64,000 nucleotides of DNA from Rhopalosiphum padi (Eukaryota; Arthropoda; Insecta; Hemiptera; Aphididae): positions 9,479,178-9,543,177 of the forward strand of contig NC_083598.1 in assembly GCF_020882245.1 (NCBI RefSeq). Reading direction: 5' to 3'. The notes beneath the pieces are model-generated. The model was not told the origin of the DNA and did no database searches. It was given only the letters and a program-made list of their open reading frames with translations. Shown in pieces: positions 1 to 13,300 of this stretch (its first letter is position 1; each line of letters starts with the position of its first letter). A program made the translations under genes and the position numbers.

Positions 1-193
1 GACTATATTAATGTTTATACATTTTAATCACGTGCAATTGGTTCCCTCAAATTGCTTTGGAATTACATTTTTAATTCAGTCCTGGACATTGTCGAGCTAA
101 TAAAACATTCCAAACGCATTTTCACAAACGGTATCAGTGCCTGTGGCGCTATCGCTATACGGCCATCGAACGACGCGCTTGCCTCAGTCACAA

Positions 194-215
194 ACACACA
201 CACACACACACACAC
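194..215. repeat. (CA)n microsatellite
   Basis: A nearly pure CA dinucleotide run of about 11 units. A looser TG/CG-rich patch follows at about 285-340. It forms the His-Thr run in the translated frame across it, which argues that frame is not a gene. Confidence 0.9.
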
Positions 216-360
216 TACTCGAGTACAACAAAAGTATAATATCGTATACTATTGTACTGGCCTAGGGTTAAAATTGCGCCAACTGTGTTTGTGTATGTGT
301 GTGCGTTTGCGCACGCGCTCGTGTGTGTCTATGTGTGGGAAGCGCATCACACGGTTTTGC

Positions 361-530
361 GTTGAAATTTAAGGAGTCCGCCGGCGACGGTGGCGGATAT
401 CTTTTGAATACGTACGCCGAATACTTAATGAGCGAGCGATTTACGAGTCCCTCGTATCAGACCTATGGACCCCTCGGTATATTACCAAGGCTGAAGGATG
501 CTGCTTGTGCTGCTGCTAGAGACCTTTAAA
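361..530. promoter_or_regulatory. GC-richer island, possible regulatory element
   Basis: This stretch is clearly less AT-rich than its surroundings and is free of simple repeats, with a short CTG-rich run near 500. It encodes no recognisable protein: the frame open across it begins inside the TG repeat and ends at 529 without a donor I would trust. A second GC-richer patch lies at about 588-640. A conserved intronic or 5' element is the best guess. No specific factor site stands out. Confidence 0.25.
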
Positions 531-2559
531 ATATGTTCGGGCTATACATAATAAGTATAACGGTCAAAGTATATGTGTATAAATAGTGGTCCCCGGAGAG
601 CCAGCGGGACGTTCTACGGCTTGGACCGAATTTTGCCGAATCTAGAAAAAAACCAAGATTATAAAATAAACTGTACACACTGCAATACAACTCTAAACGA
701 CTTAACGATATTGTCTAAGTTATATTTTATATTATTTGTTGATAAGGAGACCTCTGCTTGACTACTATTAATAAAATCGTAAAACTTGGAAATAATAATA
801 TACGTTCGTATTGTAAAGACAAGAGTTTAAATGTGTATGTATAATATATATAATATTATATATATATTATATTATATTGTTTTCGGGTAGCTAACCGTAA
901 TAGTACCATCCGCACATCCGCAATCGTATTTCACCCGTTTACAGATTACCCTAAAATACCTGATATCACCACTGATATTATATACAATGTCCTTTGGGAA
1001 CACCAATATTGTAATATTCCACAGAATTAGGTTGTACACAACATGTTTGCGTTTCTAGGTTTAGCAAGCGAAACGGTGTTAAAATAGGTAAATAACAATA
1101 TTTCAGTATATGTGCACACTGCACACATTTACTATACTAGAGGCCTACTATAAAATAGCTCTGTTATCTAGTTCAGTTCATTAACTTTTCCGATACAAAG
1201 TCAGATTATATTTCTCAACTGGATATATAATGTGATTTCTATGACCTAAAACAATCGAGGTATATGTATAATGGATGGTAAGCTGTATAGTATAATTTTC
1301 AAATGTTACTATGTCTACTAGATAATTTCATTTTTTTTTTTATTTTGCTTTTTTTATGTATAAAAACCGTTTTACATAAATACGACGGAGAAGAAATGCT
1401 GAGCAAAACCTTGCCAATATAATGGATTGTTATTTTGACAAGAGTATAACTCCACGGCGTGTTTGGAAACTCTAAAGAAGTCCAAGACGAAACTAACTTA
1501 ATCCGGTGTTGGGTGAGAGAGTAGAAGTAAAGCCACCTTTTTGGCAAATCCGATTACAAGACCTGTTGTTTTGGTCGCATTTTGTAGTTGGTTACAAGCC
1601 AAAATCTCTGTTAAGTCAAGAACACTACTAACAAACCGCTTACTAAAAAATGCACTGAAGAAAACGAGGTAAAGTACCTACTTTACGAGGTTTTTTTACG
1701 GAAAGCCGACAATATGACTATTACACAAAATTTGTCAAAACTTATCATGGTTATCTGTGTACAGATGCTTAGTAATATATTTCAAAATACGTAACAGTAA
1801 AGTTAGTCTATAGAATTAATGATTAATATATTTCGCAATTAAATTTAAATATATATATAAAAGTGTAATAATAAAATGTCGATTAAATAAATGTATTACC
1901 CTAAAATTTAGAGCCTAAATGCACATTTTTCCATACCTATATTTTAAATGCATAATTAACCTATCAGAGTATAGTTTGGATTGTTTTAAATAAAAAAATA
2001 TCAATATTTAGATCCTTAGATTAAATTAAAATTTAAGAAAGCAAGCACAAGTTTTTAAGAATTTTTATTACTTATTGAACTTGGCTCTTTATGATTTTTC
2101 AAATATAATCATTAATTGCTTATTACTGCTTTCGATTTTAAAATATACCCTACTAACAGTTGTTTACTAGTAATTTGCTTTAAAATTGACACGATATTTA
2201 TTATTTATATAACATTTGACGAACGAATACATTTATAATAAATAAACAAAAGTATTATGATTACATACCACGGTATATTATGTACCTTTGTGCGATTTAT
2301 TGTTGATTGGGTCATATGTTTCACAAACAATACAACGGGATCGGCAAAGTTTTTGGCACGAAAAGAAATTCGAACAGTGTAAGCGATACAAAGAAGTTTG
2401 CCAGATAGACTCGTTAGAGAATGGAGATGCAAAGCTTTTTGATTCTAGCAACTGTATTATATTTACCCAAAACCAATAGGATCTGCCGTCGTAATACAAT
2501 TTAAAGGTCCTCGGATTCTCTAAAACACAACGCCAGACCAAGCGCAACTTTGTCAATTT

Positions 2560-2790
2560 CCTTTGCCCCGCGTTCATTTAACTCGTCCCCGTCACCGCCC
2601 ATCCGTTGCTCAAGTTTGTTTGTTCTCTGATGGTTCACATGGTCGTCAACCCTCGCCACCGATTCAACGCCCACCCGCCGACCCACCGACCTGTTCGTTT
2701 GTCATGTCTAATTGTCCCTACCCCACACCCCTCCGACTCGCACTCGGAGTCTCTGTCTATCTGCAGGTAATAATCTGAATGCCCTCGCAT
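2560..2790. promoter_or_regulatory. C-rich island, possible regulatory or untranslated element
   Basis: A pyrimidine/C-rich block with several CpGs lies in AT-rich surroundings. The translation is Pro/Arg-rich and looks like a product of C-rich DNA, not a conserved domain. It ends in CTGCAG followed by GTAATA, which is donor-like, so a non-coding exon end at about 2766 cannot be excluded. No acceptor or in-frame partner was found. Confidence 0.2.
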
Positions 2791-2886
2791 TTGCAAATCA
2801 AATCGTATTCACCCGAATTATACACCGAAGAGCCTCGTATATAGCGGAAACTCATGAATTATTCAGGAACACTTGGCGTACGAAGC

Positions 2887-2934
2887 ACGCACACACACAC
2901 ACACACACACACGCACACACACGCACGCACGCAC
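2887..2934. repeat. (CA)n / (CACG)n microsatellite
   Basis: A CA-dinucleotide run interrupted by CG, about 48 bases long. It gives rise to His-Thr and Val-Cys repeats in overlapping frames on both strands, all rejected as genes. Confidence 0.9.
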
Positions 2935-3117
2935 GTATACCCCAGTCATTCCATCGCTATTCCCTCTACACCATGCCCATAGCGCTGTAGCAATCGTCGT
3001 GTATTTTATGTATATGCTTACGCACCACAATAGTGCGCTTGGTTGCGATATATATATATATTTTTTTTTTCGTTCGAACGTTAAAAAACAACAAAAATAC
3101 CACCATGTCAAAACCTA

Positions 3118-3600
3118 ACGAGTTTTAATGGCCAATTTTTATCGATAATCGGTGATTACTCGTGTGGGGGTCATTTGCAAAAACATAATAACAAAAAAAC
3201 AAAACAAAACAAAAAAAAAAAAACATAAATAAATAAATATTACAATTCGAAAGGATTGGGGTTTTGATGAGCTAGTATTATAAAATTTTATGAATAGAAG
3301 CGGTGGCGGGATGAGGAGGATGGTAAAAATATCAGGCCTTAATTACCACCAGCCGACCGAGTTTTAATCCGGATTTTATTGCCGGGCAATTAGTGAGGAA
3401 TTTAATTACTTTTCATGAACGAGGACAGAGAGTCCGAAGGGGTTGTACCTCTTACTCTCTTTCCTTCCACCCCCCTATCCACTAACTACCCCATTCGCGT
3501 TTGTGTAATTACCGGGTTTTATTGTCGAATGAGTGGAAAAGAACGACGATGCCCTCAGTCGGCTAAGCTATTTTGGCCCAGTTGCGCGATGTAAAATTCG
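3118..3600. promoter_or_regulatory. Enhancer-like island with repeated GTTTTAT and TAATTA motifs
   Basis: This is the most convincing regulatory-looking stretch in the window. A motif of the form C-G-R-GTTTTAAT or CCGG-TTTTATTG occurs four times: near 3119, 3358, 3369 and 3512. The copies at 3369-3384 and 3512-3527 match at 14 of 16 bases. Homeodomain-type cores sit between them: TTAATTA at 3339 and 3402, CAATTAG at 3387, TAATTAC at 3506, and a TAATCC at 3365. From general knowledge, TTTTAT-type sites suit posterior Hox or Caudal proteins and TAATTA suits many homeodomains. That this is an enhancer is inference. Confidence 0.45.
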
Positions 3601-3899
3601 AACATAAAATTATGACGGTTTGCTGCGAGGCGAATACGCGTATTTAGCTTGCTATAGTGATGTCATGAGCGATACTGTATAGTCTGTAGCTTAAAACTAA
3701 AGTTAAGTGTTGAAAAAAAAAAAAATTTAACGATCCATAAAAGTTTGTTTAGCGGTTCAGCGTTCAAACAGTTCTTAAAATACATTGTATAGCGTAGTAG
3801 TAGTTCAAGTCGGCTGTTGGCCCGACCAACAGTGTAAGACGCAATATTCGAATGGTATGATATATAAAAAAAAAAAAAAAAATACGAATATATGACTCG

Positions 3900-4400
3900 G
3901 TTAAATGCACTGGATGCGCGTGTTACAGTGGTATAGCAGGTAGCAGTTAAAAATTCAAGCGACAGCCGTCGTCCGGTTTTTCGGACGTAGTCTTTCGAGG
4001 TATTCGATCACGCGCTCAAAAACGCCGAACACGTCAGACGTACATTAATAACATCGCACGCGTGTGCCACAGTATTGTTGTGCGATATAATATAGTTGTA
4101 CGTACGCGTGTATATTATTATATAATAATATTATTGTAGCCAACAGAATATTTGCACACCTGATTGCGCGGCGGCGTCCGCGTGGCTGCTGATGGTGACT
4201 GCGGGGTGGTAGGGGGATGGGAGGGGGGGGGGTGTTAGTGTAAGTGGTGGAAGGCGACGGGGACGCGGACGTATAGGGGAGGACGAGCAATACGACTGTC
4301 ATAAACAACTGTCGGGCCGGTGCCGCAGTTTCGGTAATATATTATCGTTCTAAAATCTCATCACGGTAAGCCGTTGCCGTGCCTAATAATTTAATCGGTT
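3900..4400. promoter_or_regulatory. CpG-containing island with G-rich tract, possible promoter or enhancer
   Basis: A GC-richer block with many CpGs, including a 6-bp inverted repeat at 3970-3987 and the G-quadruplex-type tract at 4203-4232. No TATA box or clear initiator could be tied to a downstream reading frame, so promoter activity is only a possibility. An alternative transcript start for the + strand gene would fit the position. Confidence 0.25.
4203..4232 (+). other. G-quadruplex-type motif
   Basis: Four G-runs of 4, 5, 3 and 10 bases are separated by loops of 5, 2 and 1 bases. This satisfies the usual rule of G3 or more with loops of 1-7. It lies in the GC-richer island on the + strand. 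Confidence 0.6.
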
Positions 4401-4420
4401 GTGCGTTATGTAGACGCGCC

Positions 4421-4449
<29 letters not shown>
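4421..4449. repeat. (ATA)n microsatellite
   Basis: A pure AAT/ATA trinucleotide run of about nine to ten units. A sister run lies at 4531-4554, about 80 bases on. They create the poly-Ile frame on the + strand, which is not a gene. Confidence 0.9.
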
Positions 4450-4451
<2 letters not shown>

Positions 4452-4530
4452 TATACGTAGAGCGTACACGCAAACTTAACGTGTACATGTGTGTTTCGAC
4501 GACGTGGAAATATGATATTGTAAATAGTCT

Positions 4531-4554
4531 AATAATAATAATAATAATAATAAT
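4531..4554. repeat. (AAT)n microsatellite
   Basis: Eight AAT units, the second of two such arrays around 4.4-4.55 kb. Confidence 0.9.
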
Positions 4555-6879
4555 ATGGAGTCGGCCGACTTCGTTGCGTTATATGTATGCCTCGTATTAA
4601 TATATTTCAGTCGGTCCGCGCCGTGTTTGGATTCGATTAACCGCGTTTGAACGGTTGTAGTATTAATTAGACACACGAACAAAATATATTGCAATGGTAT
4701 GTATAATAATATGACGTTGGATGGATAGGTGGCTGTTAATCATTTTTGGATACCTGTGTATCTACGCAATTAATTATGCACACTTGTAAACCAGTTCGCA
4801 ATAATCGTGTTGTAAAATCAATGACATAGTTATAAATCAAATTATACATAAAACGCTACACAGTATTAAAGAGATCACTCGTCACCATAATTATTACGTT
4901 AATAATGTGGCCTACTTAAAACAAAAAAAATAAAAAAAAATCTTAAGTTATTAAATATTAATTGTATGCCAGCGTTATGTTACAAATCGGCACATAAATC
5001 AAACTTAGTCATTCTTTAGTAAATATAAAATAAAAATGATTACTATCAACAAATAATAATGAATTATATACATAATATGGAAAACCGATTGTATTAGCTT
5101 TAATTTGATTTAAGCTGTGGAATTCTTTATTAGGCATTATAACTTTTTATTCTTTACATGAATGTTATGTTTATAACATTATTGTATATTAAAAAAAAAA
5201 CCTAGAGAAAATACCTATTTATCAATTAAAGATTGTTTTTGTTTATTTTTATTTTGAATAAATCAAAAACATAAGCCCGGGAAAAAAGTTAAATTCTTTA
5301 ATCACACGTACTATCGATCCCATAGGTGAACCACTGTATTTGGAAATTCAATGTTTTGTATTCAGTTTGATGGGAGTACAACGACTGTTGTCTGTTAATG
5401 CCTTTCTCGATATTTTTGTCACGTTTCGAAAACATTGATTATTATGTATTTTATGTATTCGGGTTTTAACGTAAATATTTGATAAGAACAGTTTTAATGT
5501 ACGTTGGAGAGTCGCCATTACAAACTTAACTCCGACCAGTCGCGATAAAATATGTATCTCGTTTACTTATCAAGTATAATATTATTTACTGAAATGAACA
5601 CCACTTTTTCAGTTAGAATCTGATCAGTTTCTGTGACACTGCTAGTATTATACATCCGGATCTCACGTTACACTTTGGGAAGGGGATCCTTCACAGTAAT
5701 ATGTTTCACCTAATGAAACTTTCCGCGTTCCCGTGTAATTGGAATAACTGTATTAATGTTAGTGTCAAAATCCTGTGAAAATACAAGTGAGGTACTGTGT
5801 ATTATACACATAATATATACCATAGTGATTCGCCAAGCATGTACATCAACATTTTTCCTTCAATAATGAGTTTATTCAAATACTATTTTGTTGAATATTT
5901 AGACTACTTGAAAAAAATATTTTTAGTGATTTAGAGAAAAAAAGATATTGCATTGCCATGAGACAATCCTTAGCAGTACAAAAATGTGGTCTATTTAAAC
6001 ATAAAAATTCCGAAAATCCGAATTTATATAAATTCTTTACCTACTAAAAGAAAAAATTAGATAAGCATGCTTGATCAATTACTCTGTATATTGTGTTACT
6101 CTCGTTTATTTTTTCCAGAAAACGCGTAGATTTTAACTACCTATAAAATTCGAAATAATATGCATATATTCAAGTATGTTATACATTATATGACTACCAC
6201 TGTAATCGATATTCAACAAAAAATGTCTATCTATCAACCCCGTGAATTTTAGAAAATGTATGTAATTCAAATTATTACATAGTATCCAATATAATATAAT
6301 TTAATCAGCCAATTCCATGATCAATTAATTAGTTACCTACTAAATATGATAAAAATAATCATACATTTAATAATTGAAAACTATAGGTAACATATATTAT
6401 GTTTAAACCTCCTAGAAATATTTTTATTTTTATTTTTTTATTTGTGACTTTCTAATTACTGAAATATACAAATAATTTTGTTTATTACGCGTGTTACATG
6501 AATCTTTATCTTAAATACATACAAGTAATATTTAACGGTTCAATATTAGGCACATATGTGTCTCTTAAAAGTTTTCAAATATTTTTATCAATACGTCTAT
6601 ATATATATATCCTAATAATAGTATTACATAATATTATAATTATAATTAACATTGCAGCGTATATTATGACGGGACTAATAAGAGGATGAAAAAACTCGTA
6701 GCAGATGGTGTATAATTTTGCGAATCATTAAGCGTTATCGTCTTCGTCGTCCTTGTCATCATTGCCACTCCTTATTATTATTTATTTCTATTGGAAAGAA
6801 AATCTACTCACGATTCGTGATTATATACTCAACGCTTAATTGAAAATAATAAATAATCGGACAGTTTTGCAATGCAATT

Positions 6880-7320
6880 AGTTCGACGAAATCGCGTCGG
6901 GTCGAAAAACAACCTAAACTCACTTGTAGGGACGTGGTCGCAGTGACTTTATTCACATACGAGTATACGCGAAGTTTTTCGCCATGCCACCGAGACCTAA
7001 CTCCCTCGGGCGGGGTGGGGCCGGCTTTACGTCGAATTTTTCTCATTTTTTTCCCCGAATGTATTCCCTCGCGAAACTCCTCGCAATATACAAGATTACC
7101 TTGTGCCTCGCCCTAGCCTGAGTCGGTTAATCACGCGCTGCACACAAAGTCCAAACGCGTGGCTATCAATCAAATCATGATAATAATAATAATATCATGC
7201 ACGTCGGTACCGCGTGACCCCGTCCGCTGATCGTGTAGGCAACTCACGGTATCCGAGTTCCCCCCCCTACCTCTCACCAGGACGCCAGACACTAACATCG
7301 CACAGTTTCTTTGCGCGAAA
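6880..7320. promoter_or_regulatory. GC-richer island, possible regulatory element
   Basis: A GC-richer stretch with CpGs and G/C-rich tracts (CGGGCGGGG near 7007, a C7 run near 7261). Overlapping frames on both strands are open for 60-80 codons, but neither has a recognisable domain or convincing splice sites. A conserved element is the likeliest reading, with no specific evidence. Confidence 0.2.
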
Positions 7321-8300
7321 CGTTTTTCGTTATAATTCTATTCATCATAAAACCAATATCACAAAATAACAATATTACTGCCGTACAGTAAACTAAACAT
7401 AATTAGACAGTTCATAAAATTATATTATTGACCTACTAAAGTGAAATACTCATTGAATATTTATAAAAATTCATAATATAATTTTTCGGTAGCATTTCAC
7501 ATCGTTAACTATGTAATCGTATTTATTTTTGAAAATCAAAAACTCATTGGGTATCTATATAGTTATGCAAAAAAAAAAATACGAACAACTAATTTAGCAA
7601 AAATAAAATTATCTATAACGATTTGTGAAGGTCAATCTCTACAAACAACGATCAAAATATTACTGAATAATTTTGTTAGCGAGCATAAAAACATAAGATA
7701 AACCTATTTTCCAAATATTTTAATTTTTGTAGATCCTGCTTATTTTGTTTCACTATGGCGGTGCAGAATAAAAGTATGCTTATAATTTCCACGAAACCGT
7801 CAGCAGCGAAGTTCCGCATCCTCTCCGAATGGTGGTCGACATGCGTTTATAAATCGTAAAATATTATTAATAATATTTATAATATGCACGTGCAATATAG
7901 TCTAAAATGGTGTGTATCTAAAACCTAAATATTGTATTTAGCTATTATAATATGGACGAAGTAATGATTTATTACGCAGCGAATCCGGAATAATTCACGT
8001 GACTGTTGATACATTATATTTCGACGGATCGCTGTGTAGGAAATAACCGTCACGACTTTTCTGTCGAGGTTTCTCGTTTCGTTAAAAATAAAATAATTCC
8101 AAATCGACGTGACGTTTCCCAGCCTCCCAGACTGAAAATAGAGACTAATCGACATCGATCGATTTTGTAATTGTGTTTTTAATTACTACTTATTATTTCG
8201 AATTATTTTAATGTTCACTCATAATAAACATGTACAACAAGCATACGGCATACGCATACGTTTACATCGAATATATAATAATATACATATTGTCTGTGTT

Positions 8301-8306
<6 letters not shown>

Positions 8307-8350
<44 letters not shown>
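8307..8350. repeat. Compound (TG)n(GA)n microsatellite
   Basis: About 13 TG units run directly into about 9 GA units. This is typical of slippage-driven compound arrays and gives the His-Thr/Leu-Ser frame on the minus strand. Confidence 0.9.
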
Positions 8351-8351
<1 letters not shown>

Positions 8352-9499
8352 AAGTGCGCATTATATGTTTGATGTGATTGAATAACTTTTTTGTTGTATT
8401 TTTCAATATTGTTATTCTAGTTTAATGCTGCAACTTTATTGAACATTATTATTACTATTATTACACTAACTGCGGTGGTTTTATTATTCGTTGAAAATAA
8501 TAATTTCAACCTACACGATACGATAAAAAATAATAAATAATTTTTCATCCAACCAACACACGTATTACAGAAGAAATAATTTCGGATGCGATTATTAACA
8601 GTTACAAAAAAAAAAAATATATGTTTATTTTAAACATTTTTTTTTTTGTTCGCGTTATTCAACAAAGAAACTATATAGTATAATATGCAGTTTTTTTTAA
8701 TAATAACATTTTAAGACAGGTATATTCACTCACTTAACCATTTTTTTTTGTATTTAAATTAAAATATAATACAGGTGTAGTATAACTAGCAAACAAAAAA
8801 TGTACTTTAACTTAATATAAGAAAGCCATACAAAAATGAAATATTTTTAAACAATTTTTAATCATCAATAAAAATGGTTATTGGATTTTTATAATATTTT
8901 CATGATAAAAAAAAAAACAGTTTGTTTTTGTGTAAAATGAAAATACATTTTAATTGGTGTATTCGCATGACAGTGAAATATTACGGGCTTAAAACTGACA
9001 TCTTCGGTTTTCGGAAAATCATCAAGTTGACAACCTGTCCGTTCATATTCGTTTATTTTATTTTTTTATTTTAGAATATTCTAGCATGCCTTATATGTCA
9101 TAAGTATATATCGTTTCCCAGTGGACACCACGAATCAATTTTTTTTTTAATAACATTATATTATTCCTTTCCATGATGTTTTATATATATATGTATATAC
9201 ATATTATTACTATTATTCCAATTGTCACGCAAATATTTCCTGTTAGCCAATTGAGTGCTCAAAATCGAGGACGAAAGAAATGTAATTTCTTTTATGGCCG
9301 TAAGAAAAACAATAAAAGTAAATTACCTCTTCATTTATTATTATTTCAGTACATATCACGAACCCTTTATATTGTTTTAAAAAACGTGAAAATCCCAGCC
9401 ACTCATTAAATGGTAAACTTACGTCGATTGCTTGGCACGTTATCATGTTATCGAGCGTTTAAATGTAAAAGTGGAATGCTAATGAACTTTTTTTTTTGT

Positions 9500-10330
9500 C
9501 ATCATATTGACGATGGCGCTAGCCGGCGGTCGGGCCAAGCCGTGCTTAGATGTGTATAGGAGACAAAAGATAGGAAAAAAATAACAACGCGAATTATTTC
9601 CTATTCCTGTAAAAGGGTTTTATTTTATTACATTTTAACAAGACCGCACTACGCCCGAGGACTTTTTGAGCTCATTACACAAGGCGTCTGCTCGGTCGTG
9701 TATATACAAAAGGATTTTTATTTTTCTCTCACCGGCTTTTTCATTTTTTTTTTTTTTTTTGTAATACCCTGTGTACCCAGAGTCCCACTAAAATGCAAAT
9801 TGAAATACCCTACCCGTCGTCGCATTTCCCACGCTTCCCTTTGCCGTATACGGAGAAGAACATGAATTCTCTGTTCAAATATTCCTGGACTTTTGTCTTT
9901 TAATTTACGTCAATTAGAGTTTCAATTAGCGTCTCCACCCTCCGACGGCCGTCCTTTTTTCATTTTTTTTTTATATCGCTCATTTTCGTATCCTACCCAT
10001 AACCTACCTCCACCCCATGTATACACGCGTAGGCGTACACGAGAAACTTTTCCAATGTTAAACTTTTTACTCAGTCTGGTTTTTAAAACAAAAAAGTGTG
10101 TGTGTGTGTGAGTGCGTGTGTTCACATATAAATTTATATACGTATAGCATAAAGTACCAGGAAAACGTAAAGATGGTCCTCGGAATAATACATTAACTTT
10201 AAAGGTCGGTCATTTCATCTGCCACCACGGAAATTTTAATTTAAAATAATTTTTTGTGAGCGAGGAGAGCTGGTAAAATTAAACGCAATTTCGCGACAAA
10301 AGACGCCTGTAGTTTTTTATGTGTTCCGAT
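9500..10330. promoter_or_regulatory. Cluster of GC-richer islands, possible regulatory elements
   Basis: Moderately GC-rich blocks alternate with T-runs and a TG array at 10096-10121. The block ending near 10316 contains GACGCCTGTA. The same ten bases recur at 18173-18182 beyond the first exon, again before a T-rich AT stretch. A 23-codon ATG frame starts at 9513 but has no supporting context. Regulatory function is inferred only from composition and the shared motif. Confidence 0.25.
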
Positions 10331-13300
10331 GACTATCATGCGATGTCCCGAGTGTATATATGGACGACAAACCCATGCGTTATATAATAATAATAATATA
10401 TGAGCGTCTAGAAAGTCAAGTTATATCTTTCGCTTTTATGAAAAAATAATATATATATCTATATCCACGTGAATATTTATGTAAATTAAGTTAACTAATG
10501 GTCGTTTTAGATAAGATAAAAAATATATTATACAAAATGAATTTTTTAAATAATACAAATTAATTAAACTGTAGATAGAGTTTAGTGCAGATATTTCTAC
10601 TACAAGAGTGATTTAAAAACTATAAAATGCTACTTGCATGCATTGTGATATGTAAATACGTTTTAAGCTATTGTAAGTCCTAGGTAACTATATTAAAACA
10701 AAAAATACAATATATTTTATATATTTTTTATAATTTTAAAGACTTGAATATTTGAATACTCTTCGGGGAACTTAAATTTCTTTATAAAAGTTTCATTTAT
10801 ATGAATATATTATTATTATAATTTTTATCATAATATCTTTAACTGTAGAAAATTCAATATATAAAAAAAAAAACAGTTACGTTAAAATAAATGTATAAAC
10901 AGTTGAAGATAATTAAGAAAGTTAAAAGTACATTTGAATTATTTGCACCTTATTTGGCTATTAAAAAATATAAATAAAATAAAAGCAGCGTGTTGTTTTA
11001 TAGTTTTCCAATTCAATTTAAGAATTCAAACAAAACTTCAATTGGAAATCCAAGAAAAAAAACAACGTACTCTTACTATACATTTGAAGAAAATACTAAA
11101 TAACGGTTGTCCGTCACTGAAACATTTGCAGCACCCAACCCACGACGAGCTGATAAACAAAGTTGTAATCCTCCTCAATAAGACAGGCTAAGAGTAACCT
11201 TTGGAAGTTTTCGATATTAAACTACTGACCCTCTCCGGTTATCCAGTAGCAGCACCATGGTTAAGCCTTTGTTTTCCACTTAAGCACATCAAAAATTCCA
11301 TTAGTACAGTATCTTAACGAGTATTAAAGGCAATTGAAAAAGCGAAAAACGTTCAAATCCCATTATGAGAGTACACAATAAGTCGTCAGAAAAAAAAATA
11401 CAATTTCATTAAACCTTATTTTTTTCTCCGAAACAGTTTTGGTCGCGTAATAGAGATTTCGAAGATTCCAGTTGCATATTTTATGACCTCTTACAATGTA
11501 ATTATCTTCCTTTTTTTCTCCACTCGTCAGTGAAGTTAAATTATTCAGATATCTATTAGTGAAATCGATTTTCGCAGAGAATTTGCATCTTGGTGCTACA
11601 TATTTTATAGACTTAGCGTTCAAATACATTATTGGTTGTATATTAATATGCATCATCATGAGAATATTAGGGCCAGATGATATACGAATGACTTAAAATT
11701 ACTTAAATCTACTCACTTCTAAATGTATGTTATAGTGGCATAGTACTGCTACAATTTTAAAAATATTTTAAGTGTATGTATAATAACTTATTATTAATAA
11801 GCATAATGTATGACATATTTTCAACTCATTCAACTTCACCATCCCGACTCCACCATTCCGATTCCACCGTGACCAAATCATTATCATAATTTAATTAATA
11901 ATAAAAATATGATTTAAGCCTTAAAATCTACAGATCGTAGTAATGATAAGATTATTAAAATAAAAAGATGAGTATAGTTATCGGTATTACAAAGAATATA
12001 ACGCTATTTACTCTGAGTGTATCCCTAATTTATTTTTCCTACGTTATATCACTATGGTTATGATTAACATCTTAGGGATCGAATAGACTTACGTGGTATC
12101 CATAATATTCAATTTCAGGCATAAATACAATAAAATTTTTATTACTTATTTTGATGTATTCATGAATAATTAAAAATAAATAGGTAGTATACAAGTTATT
12201 ACATTTTTCCTAATTTATAAATAAATTAAATATAGTAATAAAATAACACTATAACAGTACTACTTGCGTCAATAAACGTGAAAAATAAATTCCACGATAA
12301 ACTCAAACTTAAATGTAATTAGCTATTACTATAATATTGTAAATTGCATATTATATATTATATATCGAAATATACGTTATCTGTGTTAATACTATGTATA
12401 CTAGTATTATTTTGCATAATATTTAAAAACAAATAAATGCTGAATATTATAATTTGAAACTTAAATCTTGCATTGCATTAATTATTAACATTCATTACCT
12501 GGTATTCATACTGAAGTCTTACAATAATTTTTAATTACCTTGAACGTGATAATATTCAACACGCTCATACATTTGATAAAATACTCGTATAGCGATTTTA
12601 TTATTCGTAAAAAACTGTCTATATTTAATTATTTGTTTTTCTTTAGTCTACCTACCTCTTACAATAATAACAACTAAAATAATTGTATACATATCCGTTT
12701 TTAACATTGTAAATGTTTTTCTATATTACCACTATCGCTACTATAACTATAAGTATCAGTATATGCCTACAGATGTACTATATCTGTCTAATTTGTCAAA
12801 TTTTACAACTATATATATCTACACTGCATGTACAGTATACAGCAAGAATTTGAAGGATTATATTTGTCGTGATTTAAGGTGTTGTGCATACATGATGTAT
12901 ATATTACTCAGAATATATTATAGTTAGTCCGAAAAATATAAAGTAGAACCGTATTCACGAATTAATTCATTATTAACGAATAACTCAAGAATTTGATTGA
13001 AATTAATTACAAGACACGTGAACAATAATATTATTGATCCCCGTGGAAATCATAGTCTGGCCGGATGATTCTTGCTCATAAGTCATGTGTACGAATAGTC
13101 CTGGTGACAGGGTAGCAATAATAACTCTCCTAGTATATCTAAATTGCAGCAGATCCACTAATATATTATTGCCTTCGAAGACAATATTTTCAGTAAGTAT
13201 ATATATGCTTTCAGTTCATTTTTGGTCCACTTCTACCAGATGAAAGAACCACGCGATCATTCTTATAATATTGTATTGCATATAATAATTAAAATATACA

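Noticed and set aside
52..529. Two overlapping + strand frames of 106 and 76 codons
   Set aside because: Their length comes from reading through CA/TG repeats and they have no domain or splice support.
9513..9584. 23-codon ATG frame beginning Met-Ala-Leu-Ala
   Set aside because: Good start context, but short, with no donor and no poly(A) signal. Length is within chance.
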